Below are positions 8,811-17,188 of a DNA stretch of 55,669 nt, piece after piece; position 1 is the first letter of the stretch, and the number at the start of each line of letters is the position of its first letter. The stretch lies in the NCBI GenBank assembly GCA_030432635.1, contig JAUIMB010000017.1:1-55669 (forward strand), written 5' to 3'. A program made the translations under genes and the position numbers. Source of the DNA: Bacteroidia bacterium. GTDB taxonomy: Bacteria; Bacteroidota; Bacteroidia; Flavobacteriales; Flavobacteriaceae. The notes below the pieces were generated by a model. That model was not told the origin of the DNA, ran no database searches, and was given only the letters and a program-made list of their open reading frames with translations.

Positions 8811-10193
8811 ATGAAAACGAAAATCACATTAATCATAGCAGCTTTGTTCATGGTAACAAGCTTCGGTTTTGCTCAGCAAGATGAGGAGTGTATGCTGAAC
8901 TTGACCTTGATGACCGACTACGTTAAGAGCAAGAAGTATGATGAAGCCTATGAGCCTTGGATGAAGGTAAGAAACAAGTGTCCTAAGTTCAACAGAGCAA
9001 TATATCAATATGGAGAAAAGATTTTAGATCATAAAATTGATAACTCTACTGGTGCAGAACAAAAGGCTTATGTAGAAGATTTCTTCCTGCTTATGAATCA
9101 AGCAAGGGAAAATTTTCCATCAAAATACAAATTAGGTCAAATACTTGAAGATATCGGTGTTAAAAAGTATGAGCACCAAAAACTTCTAGGCCTAAGTGAT
9201 AAGCAGGTTTATGATGCCTTTCACAGAGCATATACCGAAGACAAGGACAATTTCACCAACACCAAGGGTCTTTATGTGTATTTTACTAAAACTGTAGATT
9301 TATTTAAGGCTAAGGAATTTGAACTTCAACAAGTTTTTGATAAATATGATGATGTCAATGATCAATTGGAAAACTTGAATGAGAAGTACTCTAAAGACTT
9401 AAATAAGCTTATAGAAAAGGAAGAGGCTGGAAAAGCTTTAGACAAGAAAGAAGTTAAGTATAAGAAATTCTATCAGCAAAAACTTGAAGCCAATGAAAAG
9501 GTTGCAGGAAGTTTAGATACCTATTTAGGTCAGTTGGCTAATTGTGAAAACCTGATTCCATTATACAAAAAGGATTTTCCTACTTACAAAAATGATGCGA
9601 CTTGGTTGAAAAGAGCCGTAAGTAGAATGTATAACAAAGAATGTACAGATGATCCATTGTATATTGACTTGGTAAAAGCTTATGATGCGACAGCGCCTTC
9701 GGCAGATACAAAGTACTTCGTAGCTTCAATCCTATATAAGGAAGGTAAGACTAGTGAAGGGGATAGCTATATCAAGCAAGCCTATGAACTTGAAACAGAT
9801 ACCTTTAAAAAAGCACGTCTTGCAAAACGAATTGCAAGTGGTTTCAAAAAGCGTGGTAGCTATGGAACAGCTAGAACTTATTATAGGGAAGCACTTAAAT
9901 TAAATCCTTCCGATGGAACACCTCACTTGCAAATTGCTGCGATGTATGCTAAGAGTGCAAATAATTGCGGTGATGACAGTTTCAATAAAAGAGCCGTATT
10001 CTGGTATGCAGCTCAGGAAGCTTTGAAAGCAGGAAATGTTGATCCAAGTTTAAAGAAAGCAGCCAATCAGGCGGCAGCATCTTATAACGCTAATGCGCCA
10101 TCTCGATCAGATATTTTTTCAAAAGGAAATGAAGGGCAAACCATAAATATTGGATGCTGGATTGGAGGAAGCGTAAAAGTGCCAAAACTGTAA
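8811..10193 (+). CDS. Secreted tetratricopeptide repeat protein
   Basis: 460 residues with a signal peptide ending at SFGFAQ (about residue 21). The protein is helical, with a lysine/glutamate-rich coiled-coil-like stretch around residues 170-235. A clear TPR-like block sits near the C-terminus (GTARTYYREALKLNPSDGTPHLQIAAMYA). It is probably periplasmic. It lies 16 bases after the outer-membrane protein gene and directly abuts lptC (stop 10193, ATG 10194), so it is part of the same operon. No enzymatic motif is visible; a scaffold or assembly role in the envelope is inference. Confidence 0.8.
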   Translation: MKTKITLIIAALFMVTSFGFAQQDEECMLNLTLMTDYVKSKKYDEAYEPWMKVRNKCPKFNRAIYQYGEKILDHKIDNSTGAEQKAYVEDFFLLMNQARENFPSKYKLGQILEDIGVKKYEHQKLLGLSDKQVYDAFHRAYTEDKDNFTNTKGLYVYFTKTVDLFKAKEFELQQVFDKYDDVNDQLENLNEKYSKDLNKLIEKEEAGKALDKKEVKYKKFYQQKLEANEKVAGSLDTYLGQLANCENLIPLYKKDFPTYKNDATWLKRAVSRMYNKECTDDPLYIDLVKAYDATAPSADTKYFVASILYKEGKTSEGDSYIKQAYELETDTFKKARLAKRIASGFKKRGSYGTARTYYREALKLNPSDGTPHLQIAAMYAKSANNCGDDSFNKRAVFWYAAQEALKAGNVDPSLKKAANQAAASYNANAPSRSDIFSKGNEGQTINIGCWIGGSVKVPKL

Positions 10194-10763
10194 ATGAAAA
10201 TTCATATTTTACATATAAAATTTAGCATAGTCACAGCAATTGTTGTGACTATGTTTTTTTCATGTAAAAACAATTTTAAGGAAGTACAGCAAATTGGTGT
10301 ACTACAAAATCAACCTATGGGTGAGGCCAAGAACATCAATCTAAAGTATACTGAAGCCGAAGATTCTATCGGAAGGGTTATAGCCAATCTCGAAAGTCCG
10401 AAAATGCTAGACTATTCCAACCGTGAATTTTCCTTTTCTGAGTTTCCCGATGGTGTTCGCTTGTCGCTTTATGATGAAAACAATCAAAAGAACATTGTCT
10501 TGGCCGATTATGGTATTGTTTACAATAAAACCGACCTTATCGATTTACAAGGTAATGTCATCCTTATCACGCCTCAAAAGGATAGTTTGTTTGCCGAGCA
10601 AATGTACTATGACCAAAAACGCCAATGGTTGTTTAGTAATCAACCTGTCCGCTTAAAATCAATTACTGCAAACAGTGGCCATGGCGATATTTTTGACTCC
10701 GACACTAAGTTCAAGAATTATACGATACTAGAAGGAAGAGGTGAGATGATCCTAAAAGATTGA
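10194..10763 (+). CDS. lptC: LPS export periplasmic protein LptC
   Basis: A 189-residue protein with an N-terminal hydrophobic segment and a lipobox-like end (FFSC, about residues 21-24), so it may be a lipoprotein here instead of bitopic as in Escherichia coli. The body (residues 60-180) is a run of beta-strands with the phrases DLQGNVILITPQKDSLFAEQMYYDQ and WLFSNQPVRL, which fit the OstA/LptC beta-jellyroll that passes lipopolysaccharide from the LptBFG transporter to LptA. It abuts the TPR gene. The family call is based on fold signatures and the usual Bacteroidota neighbourhood. Confidence 0.8.
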   Translation: MKIHILHIKFSIVTAIVVTMFFSCKNNFKEVQQIGVLQNQPMGEAKNINLKYTEAEDSIGRVIANLESPKMLDYSNREFSFSEFPDGVRLSLYDENNQKNIVLADYGIVYNKTDLIDLQGNVILITPQKDSLFAEQMYYDQKRQWLFSNQPVRLKSITANSGHGDIFDSDTKFKNYTILEGRGEMILKD

Positions 10764-10823
10764 TGGCAACCGAATAAGTTTGCAAAACATCTTTATCTTT
10801 GTACTATAATTTCAAATCAACGC

Positions 10824-11012
10824 ATGAAGCTACTTCAGTTTTTTCAATACGTTTACCTTTTTTTTGCCGTTTTGTTTATCTATGATGCGTTAACAAACAT
10901 AGGTAAGGATAACAGTAGAGTAATTATCTCATTGGTGTTTGCGGCCTTGGCAATTTTTATGTTTTTCTTCAGAAAACGATTCCGGAAAAAGTTTGAAGAC
11001 CGAAATAAATAG
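10824..11012 (+). CDS. Small two-helix membrane protein
   Basis: 62 residues with two hydrophobic segments (about 5-23 and 33-49) and a strongly basic tail (FRKRFRKKFEDRNK), which predicts a cytoplasmic C-terminus. It sits between lptC and the CNNM/CBS gene, 5 bases before the latter, so it is cotranscribed. A -7-like TATCTTTG lies at 10794-10801. The family is unrecognised. Confidence 0.75.
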   Translation: MKLLQFFQYVYLFFAVLFIYDALTNIGKDNSRVIISLVFAALAIFMFFFRKRFRKKFEDRNK

Positions 11013-11017
11013 TTCTA

Positions 11018-12307
11018 ATGGAGTATAGCATTGTCATCATTATCGTCATGCTATTGCTTTCGGCGTTTTTCTCCGGAATGGAAATCGCTTACGTGTCCTC
11101 GAATAAGATTCATATCGAAATAGAGAAGAAACAAGGTGATTTTTTAGCTAGAATACTTACCAAACTTACCGAAAAACCATCGAAATTCATTGCGACAATG
11201 CTTATTGGCAATAACATCGCTTTGGTGGTTTATGGATTTATGATGGGTGATGTCTTGGTGGCTTGGTTTCAATCGATGCTGCCATCAAACTATCAAATCG
11301 TCAATGCCTTGCTCTCCGATTTGAGTTTGTTGACACAAACCATTATTTCGACGCTAATCATATTGTTCACTGCTGAATTCCTTCCAAAGGTGTTCTTTCA
11401 AATTTATGCCAATTCGTTTCTTAAGATTTTTGCATTTCCGGCCTATGTGTTCTATCTCTTGTTTTGGAACTTGTCATCATTTGTCATCTGGCTATCAGAT
11501 AAGATTTTGAAAGGATTTTTTAAAACGGAAGGCGAAGACGTTCAATTGGCCATGACAAAGGTCGAATTGGGAAATTATATCAGTGAGCAAATGGAATCTG
11601 TGGAAGAGCACGAGGAAGTCGATAGCGAGATCCAAATTTTTCAGAATGCCTTGGAGTTTTCCGAAGTTAAAGCACGTGAAGTCATGGTGCCACGTACAGA
11701 AATTGTTGCCGTTGAGGTCAATGATAAGGTAAATAATATACGTGAAAAGTTTATTGAAACGGGCTTGTCTAAAATCTTGGTGTACAAGGAAAATATTGAC
11801 GATATTCTGGGTTATGTTCATTCATTCGACCTTTTTAAGCAGCCTAGGAGTATTAAATCCGTGACGAAGCCAGTAGTTTTTGTTCCTGCAACGATGTTGG
11901 TCAAGGATGTGCTTAATATCCTTACCAAAAAACGTAAAAGTATCGCAGTGGTCATAGACGAATATGGAGGGACTTCAGGCATCATGACGATTGAGGATAT
12001 TGTTGAGGAATTGTTTGGTGAAATTGAAGATGAACACGATAGTATTGCGCTTATCGAAGAAAAAGTAAATGATAAAAATTATTTGTTTTCAGCGCGATTG
12101 GAAGTAGATTATATCAATGAAACCTATAAGCTCAACCTTCCTGAGGAAGAGACCTATGAAACGATCGGTGGTTTGATTGTAAACGAAACCGAAGGTATTC
12201 CAAAAGAAAAGGAAGAAATTATCATTGGGAACTTTAAGTTTACGGTTTTGGAGGTGTCTTCTACAAAAATTGATGTCGTTGCATTAGAGATCATTGAGGA
12301 AGACTGA
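11018..12307 (+). CDS. CNNM/CorC-type membrane protein with CBS domains (hemolysin family)
   Basis: 429 residues. An N-terminal DUF21/CNNM membrane domain (residues 1-190; MEIAYVSSNKIHIE and several transmembrane helices) is followed by a CBS pair (about 205-330, starting at AREVMVPRTEIVAV and including KSIAVVIDEYGGTSGIMTIEDIVEELFGEIEDEHD) and a C-terminal CorC/HlyC transporter-associated domain (about 345-425). Family members are linked to Mg2+/Co2+ homeostasis; a paralogue, GldE, assists gliding in flavobacteria, but I see nothing that marks this copy as GldE. It is in the inner membrane with CBS domains in the cytoplasm. Confidence 0.9.
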   Translation: MEYSIVIIIVMLLLSAFFSGMEIAYVSSNKIHIEIEKKQGDFLARILTKLTEKPSKFIATMLIGNNIALVVYGFMMGDVLVAWFQSMLPSNYQIVNALLSDLSLLTQTIISTLIILFTAEFLPKVFFQIYANSFLKIFAFPAYVFYLLFWNLSSFVIWLSDKILKGFFKTEGEDVQLAMTKVELGNYISEQMESVEEHEEVDSEIQIFQNALEFSEVKAREVMVPRTEIVAVEVNDKVNNIREKFIETGLSKILVYKENIDDILGYVHSFDLFKQPRSIKSVTKPVVFVPATMLVKDVLNILTKKRKSIAVVIDEYGGTSGIMTIEDIVEELFGEIEDEHDSIALIEEKVNDKNYLFSARLEVDYINETYKLNLPEEETYETIGGLIVNETEGIPKEKEEIIIGNFKFTVLEVSSTKIDVVALEIIEED

Positions 12308-12508
12308 TGGTTTTGTCCTTCTTAAAGCATTAGGATGTTTAATTAAAATCCCTATTCATTGTTTCCCTACTTCTCGCTTCCAACATCTCAAAAAACATCA
12401 TTCGACAAAACCCAATAAAAATCGGTAATAAAAACCTGAAACTCCTTTTATTATTTGATAGAAAATGGTATTTTCGCCAACTTATTATTCGATAAAATAT
12501 ACTTTAAA

Positions 12509-14671
12509 ATGGCAGTTTTAAATAAAATTAGACAACGTTCACTGTTCTTGATTTTTATCATTGCAATGGCGTTATTCGCATTTGTACTTACCGATTTGTT
12601 TAGAAATAGTGATGCCTTGTTTGGTGGTTCTCAAGATGTGGTTGCAACTGTAAATGGCAAGAACATCAATAGAATTGACTTCATGAATCGAGTCGAGAAC
12701 ATGCAAAGACAGCTACCAAATTCAACATCAACACAAACTATGAATAGGGTTTATGATCAACAAGTTCGTCGTGAAGTGATGAACACACAGTTTGATGAAT
12801 TGGGTTTGACAGTTGAGCAAGACCAGATGAAAGACCTATTGGAACAAAACTTTTCAAGTTATGTGGAATTCCAAAACGAAGCTGGACTTTTTGATGAAAA
12901 TAAACTTACAGAGTTTGTAGCTAACTTAAAAGCGATAAACCCAGAAAGAGCAACACTTGGTACATTTCAGTTAAACTATAACGATTGGGTTAACAGTGAG
13001 AACTCGATTGCGGTTAGTGCTAAGGAACGAGCATTCTACAATATGGTAAAAGCTGGTGTAAATGCAACTTTGAACGAAGCAGAAGTCGATTACCTTTTAG
13101 AGAACTCTTCAAGAGACCTTCGCTATGTTCAAGTGCCTTACAGTTCAATTAATGACAGTTTGGTAGAAGTGACCAAAGCAGACATTAAAGCTTATATCAA
13201 TGAGAACAAGGAAAAGTATGAAGTTGAGGCAACTCGTGATATTGTGTTTGTAGAGTTCAAGGAAGAACCTAGTAAAGCTGACGAAGATAACCTAAAGGCA
13301 GAGTTTAATAAGTTCATTTCTGGAAAAGTGGAGTTCAACGATAGCAATGGTAAGAACGATACCATTCTGCCATTCACCCAAGTTAAAACTGCAGATATCA
13401 ATAACTATGTAAGTTATATTGGTGAATCTGAAGAGAATTACAGTGACACTTTTGTAAAAAAGTCGGCACTACCAACTGCGGTAGCTGATACTTTGATGAA
13501 TTTGAATGTTGGTGGTGTTTATGGTCCTTATAAGGATAATGGTATGATGAAATTGACCAAAGTCGTTGAGGAAACTACCATACCAGATTCTGCTAAGGTT
13601 CGTCATATTTTGATCGCACATTTAGGTGCAACACGTGTCACTGCTGATGTTACTAGAACTGAAATTGAAGCAAAAACTTTAGCTGATAGTGTGTTGGCTG
13701 TTGTAAAGGCTGATCGTTCTAAGTTCCCTGAATTGGTGACTGCATTGTCATCAGATCAAGGAAGTGTCAATAATGGTGGTGAATACGATTTTCACCCTAG
13801 TACACAAATGGTAAAACCGTTTAGTGATTTCGAATTCCAGAATAATGTTGGAGATATAGGAGTTGTTAAGACCCAGTTTGGATACCATATCATAGAAATA
13901 TTAGATCAAAAAGGATCTTCTAGAGCTATAAAAACGGCTACCATTGCTAAAAAGATCGAGCCTTCAACTGAAACCATAGATAATGTTTTTACAGAAGCTT
14001 CTAAACTTGAGATCGCATTACAAGATGGCGATTTTCAGGAGGTGGCCAAAGAAAAGGGACTTGAGGTAAAACCTGTTAATGGGATAAAGATATTAGATGA
14101 AAATATTCCAGGTATTGGAAGTCAACGACCAATTGTACGTTGGGCATTTGAAGATGGAACCAAGGTTGGTGATTATAGACGTTTTACCATTCCTGGTGGT
14201 GGATATGCTGTAGCACAAGTAACGAAAATCACTAAAAAAGGATTAATGGATCCTGAAAATGCGTCGGCTTCAGCATTAACGGAAATACGTAACAAGAAGA
14301 AAGCCGAAATGATTCGAGCTAAGATTACGGGAACTACAGTTGATGAAGTTGCTAAAAACCAAGGAAAATCTACAGCGGTATCTTCTGCAGTAAATATGAA
14401 AACCCCAACCTTAACTGGTGCAGGTTCTGAACCAAAAGTGGTTGGTGTGGCATTTTCATTGGCAGAAGGAGAAACCTCTGGTTTAATAGATGGGAATCGT
14501 GGTGTTTTTATGGTGACTGTGACCAAGATAAATGAAGTCACAAAACTTGATAATTATCAGGCCATCGCAAATCGTTTGAGTACGACCAGAACCAATGCAG
14601 CACAAACCAAGGTTTACAATGCTTTAAAGGAGACAGCCGATATTGAGGATAATCGTGCAACCTTCTATTAA
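12509..14671 (+). CDS. PpiD-like membrane-anchored peptidyl-prolyl isomerase
   Basis: A 720-residue periplasmic folding factor. One N-terminal transmembrane anchor (RSLFLIFIIAMALFAFVLTDLF) precedes a SurA_N-type chaperone region (about 40-240) and a parvulin domain (about 345-470) starting at KVRHILIAHLG and ending at VVKTQFGYHIIEILD. A further C-terminal region carries weaker parvulin-like repeats. I placed the start at ATG 12509 (MAVLNKIRQRS), since the 18 residues upstream in frame look unlike a leader. The architecture matches PpiD of Bacteroidota. It ends at a strong terminator. Confidence 0.9.
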   Translation: MAVLNKIRQRSLFLIFIIAMALFAFVLTDLFRNSDALFGGSQDVVATVNGKNINRIDFMNRVENMQRQLPNSTSTQTMNRVYDQQVRREVMNTQFDELGLTVEQDQMKDLLEQNFSSYVEFQNEAGLFDENKLTEFVANLKAINPERATLGTFQLNYNDWVNSENSIAVSAKERAFYNMVKAGVNATLNEAEVDYLLENSSRDLRYVQVPYSSINDSLVEVTKADIKAYINENKEKYEVEATRDIVFVEFKEEPSKADEDNLKAEFNKFISGKVEFNDSNGKNDTILPFTQVKTADINNYVSYIGESEENYSDTFVKKSALPTAVADTLMNLNVGGVYGPYKDNGMMKLTKVVEETTIPDSAKVRHILIAHLGATRVTADVTRTEIEAKTLADSVLAVVKADRSKFPELVTALSSDQGSVNNGGEYDFHPSTQMVKPFSDFEFQNNVGDIGVVKTQFGYHIIEILDQKGSSRAIKTATIAKKIEPSTETIDNVFTEASKLEIALQDGDFQEVAKEKGLEVKPVNGIKILDENIPGIGSQRPIVRWAFEDGTKVGDYRRFTIPGGGYAVAQVTKITKKGLMDPENASASALTEIRNKKKAEMIRAKITGTTVDEVAKNQGKSTAVSSAVNMKTPTLTGAGSEPKVVGVAFSLAEGETSGLIDGNRGVFMVTVTKINEVTKLDNYQAIANRLSTTRTNAAQTKVYNALKETADIEDNRATFY

Positions 14672-14696
14672 AAAGAGAAAACTAAATATTAAAAAG

Positions 14697-14723
14697 AGCT
14701 TCACAATTTGTGAGGCTTTTTTT
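14697..14723 (+). terminator. Rho-independent terminator after ppiD-like gene
   Basis: A 9-bp stem (14697-14705 with 14709-14717, one G-T pair) with a 3-base loop, followed by seven Ts. It closes the plus-strand operon just before the convergent GHMP kinase gene. Confidence 0.8.
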
Positions 14724-14752
14724 ATCGAAGTCATCAAAAAGTTGAAGGTGGT

Positions 14753-15700
14753 TTAATAACCAAACATTTCAGAATAGCTTAGTACTGTATTGAATCCTTT
14801 CTGCGTGAAATAATGGGTTGGGTCTTCATTTGAAGCAACCATTACAAAATCGCCACCCCAAGCTCCCAGACTTTTTACACTACCCTCAAAGCTACCGAAG
14901 AGATTTTCTTTTACGGTCTCTGTACCTAAAATCCTTGAAATAATCATTTCATGGTCTTGCATGAGTTCTTGAAAATCACGAATATTATCGCAAGCAATCA
15001 TCTTTTTTGTGATTGTATTTATTTCGGAAATGGAGTCCGATAACTCCCGTTTATTATTGCGGTAAAGTGCAATTGCTTTGCGACTATTCTGTTTTTGGTT
15101 GAGATGTACAAAGTAGATGTGGTTTTTAAACGAGGGATTAAAATCTACATTGGTGATAGAGCGTTCTACGGTACTTTGAGTAGCGTCTGAAATCCCAATT
15201 TTGTGCAGCAACTGATAGGTGAGGCTACCACCTGAATTAGCACATGCAATATCATAGCCACTGCCTCCAAAGGTCGCTTCCAAAAGATCGTAAGCATCAA
15301 CTTTTGCCCACTTGGCAATATTGTTAACGAGCGTTGATGACGTACCAAGTCCCCAATTTTCAGGAAACTCTAATTCTGTTTTGATATGATAGCCGTGATT
15401 TCCACCAAGAAAGTCGGGATTCAATGTTTTTGCTTTCAGCAATAGATCAAGCAACCGTTCGGTAATTGGGTTTTTGGTGTCATCACATCTTAAAATCCCA
15501 TTCTTTTCAAGTATAAGTTCAGTTTCGAACCAAACAGAATTTTGATGGTTGTAACTTGTCCATTTCAGATGTTTGGATTTGTCCTTTTCTACGGTTAAGG
15601 ATTGTCCGAATCGTGTCGGAATCGCCAATGCCAAAGCACCATCTAGAACTAAATATTCTGCAGTGAGCAATAATTTACCATGGCTGTAGAAACGTTTCAT
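14753..15700 (-). CDS. GYDIA-family GHMP kinase
   Basis: A 315-residue cytoplasmic kinase. The GHMP ATP-binding loop is GLGTSSTLVNNIA (about residues 117-129). FGGSGYDIACANSGG is the motif that gives the GYDIA family its name, and LGAWGGDFVMVAS (about 278-290) is GHMP motif 3. Its start directly abuts the stop of the HMG-CoA reductase gene on the same strand. That pairing points to the mevalonate pathway, most likely phosphorylation of mevalonate or a phosphorylated intermediate, but the exact substrate is not readable. Confidence 0.85.
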   Translation of the reverse strand: MKRFYSHGKLLLTAEYLVLDGALALAIPTRFGQSLTVEKDKSKHLKWTSYNHQNSVWFETELILEKNGILRCDDTKNPITERLLDLLLKAKTLNPDFLGGNHGYHIKTELEFPENWGLGTSSTLVNNIAKWAKVDAYDLLEATFGGSGYDIACANSGGSLTYQLLHKIGISDATQSTVERSITNVDFNPSFKNHIYFVHLNQKQNSRKAIALYRNNKRELSDSISEINTITKKMIACDNIRDFQELMQDHEMIISRILGTETVKENLFGSFEGSVKSLGAWGGDFVMVASNEDPTHYFTQKGFNTVLSYSEMFGY

Positions 15701-17002
15701 TTAACGACGTAGTTTTTCTATTTCTGAAACCACAGCACTATGGGTTACGGTATTGTTTTTGAAATGGGCAACGACTTTTTCTTTTTCTTCTGCTGTTGCT
15801 TCCATTTGATTGAGAATGTTCATCAAGTGCATTTTCATGTGACCTTCTTGAATGCCTGTAGTGATTAGAGATCTTAGTGCAGCAAAATTTTGGGCTAATC
15901 CAGCTACAGCAACAATTTTCATGAGATCTTTTGCTGAAGGATTGCCTAACATTTCCAAAGCCAATTTCACTAAGGGATGTAGTTTTGTCAAACCTCCTAC
16001 AGTCCCAAGGGCTAATGGGATTTCTATCCAGAACTTAAAGGTGTCGTTATTGACTTCGGCATGGGTTAAACTACGATATTTGCCAGATTTTGAAGCATAG
16101 GCATGAACACTAGCTTCAACAGCTCTAAAGTCATTACCAGTTGCCATAATTACTGCATCAATACCATTCATTATGCCTTTATTATGAGTAACAGCACGAT
16201 AAGGCTCAACTTCAGCAATGCGAACCGCTTGAATGAATTTTTCTGCAAATTGTTTAGCAGAAATATTCGGATTGTCAGAAAGGTCTTCAACAGCGCAACT
16301 CACTTCAGCCTTAACAATACAATTAGGTACATAATTGGATAAAATACTCATGATGATGTCTAAATTGCCATCGAGTGAATGTTTCGCTTCAGATTTAAGG
16401 GTTTTGGCAAACTGTTCTAGACAAGAATTGATGAAATTGGCTCCCATGGCATCCAATGTCTCAAAAGTTACATGCAATTGGTAGTAATTGTCTAAAAGGT
16501 CGGATTTGTTACATAGCAGAATATCTAAGATACCTCCACCACGTTTTTCCATATTTTTTGAAATGGGCTTGACCTCATTAAGTAACATGGGTTTTATCGT
16601 CTTGAAAAAGGTGCTTAATTCTTCAAAACTGCCATCGTAAGTGAAGTGGACTTGTCCGATTTTTTCTGTGGAAATCACCTTAGCTTTAAAGCCACCACGA
16701 TCAAACCAAAACTTAGCAGCTTTACTTGCAGCAGCTACAACAGAACTTTCCTCGATGGCCATAGGAATGGCATAAACATTACCATTAATGAGAAAGTTTG
16801 GCGCAACACCTAATGGCAGGTAGTAATTGGTTATTGTGTTTTCGATAAACTCATCGTGAAGCATTTGAAGCTTTTTATCAGAGTTCCAATATTGCTTCAT
16901 AAGGGCTTTGGCCGACTGCGAATCGCCAAAGTATGTTTGGACGAGCCAATCAATTTTGTCGGATTTTGATAACTTTGAGAAGCCAGTAATCGTTTTTGCC
17001 AT
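15701..17002 (-). CDS. Class II hydroxymethylglutaryl-CoA reductase
   Basis: 433 residues. Signatures are the substrate-binding AIEESSVVAAASKAAKF (the family usually has EEPSVVAA), DAMGANFINSCLE, the nucleotide-binding MATGNDFRAVEASVHAYAS, and the C-terminal catalytic His in EGHMKMHLMN. Databases often label class II enzymes degradative, but in flavobacteria, with the neighbouring GHMP kinase, a biosynthetic role making mevalonate for isoprenoids is more likely. This is inference. It is cytoplasmic, first gene of a two-gene operon, and divergent from the DPP-IV-like gene across 186 bases. Confidence 0.93.
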   Translation of the reverse strand: MAKTITGFSKLSKSDKIDWLVQTYFGDSQSAKALMKQYWNSDKKLQMLHDEFIENTITNYYLPLGVAPNFLINGNVYAIPMAIEESSVVAAASKAAKFWFDRGGFKAKVISTEKIGQVHFTYDGSFEELSTFFKTIKPMLLNEVKPISKNMEKRGGGILDILLCNKSDLLDNYYQLHVTFETLDAMGANFINSCLEQFAKTLKSEAKHSLDGNLDIIMSILSNYVPNCIVKAEVSCAVEDLSDNPNISAKQFAEKFIQAVRIAEVEPYRAVTHNKGIMNGIDAVIMATGNDFRAVEASVHAYASKSGKYRSLTHAEVNNDTFKFWIEIPLALGTVGGLTKLHPLVKLALEMLGNPSAKDLMKIVAVAGLAQNFAALRSLITTGIQEGHMKMHLMNILNQMEATAEEKEKVVAHFKNNTVTHSAVVSEIEKLRR

Positions 17003-17188
17003 CTACTAAAACTTATGTGTTGAGCCGCTTGGTTTGTAATTTGGTTACAAATGCAAAGATACTATTCTCAAAGCGTAATTGGTATTATTCTTGATGCGTT
17101 GGTATAATATTGTGCATTTAACATGCAATCGTTACAGTTTTTGCATAATTTTTACTAAACTTGGCATTAATTTATCAAAAAACATTCA

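Noticed and set aside
14173-14541. Minus-strand open frame of 122 codons
   Set aside because: It is antisense within the PpiD-like gene and has no family signature or promoter.
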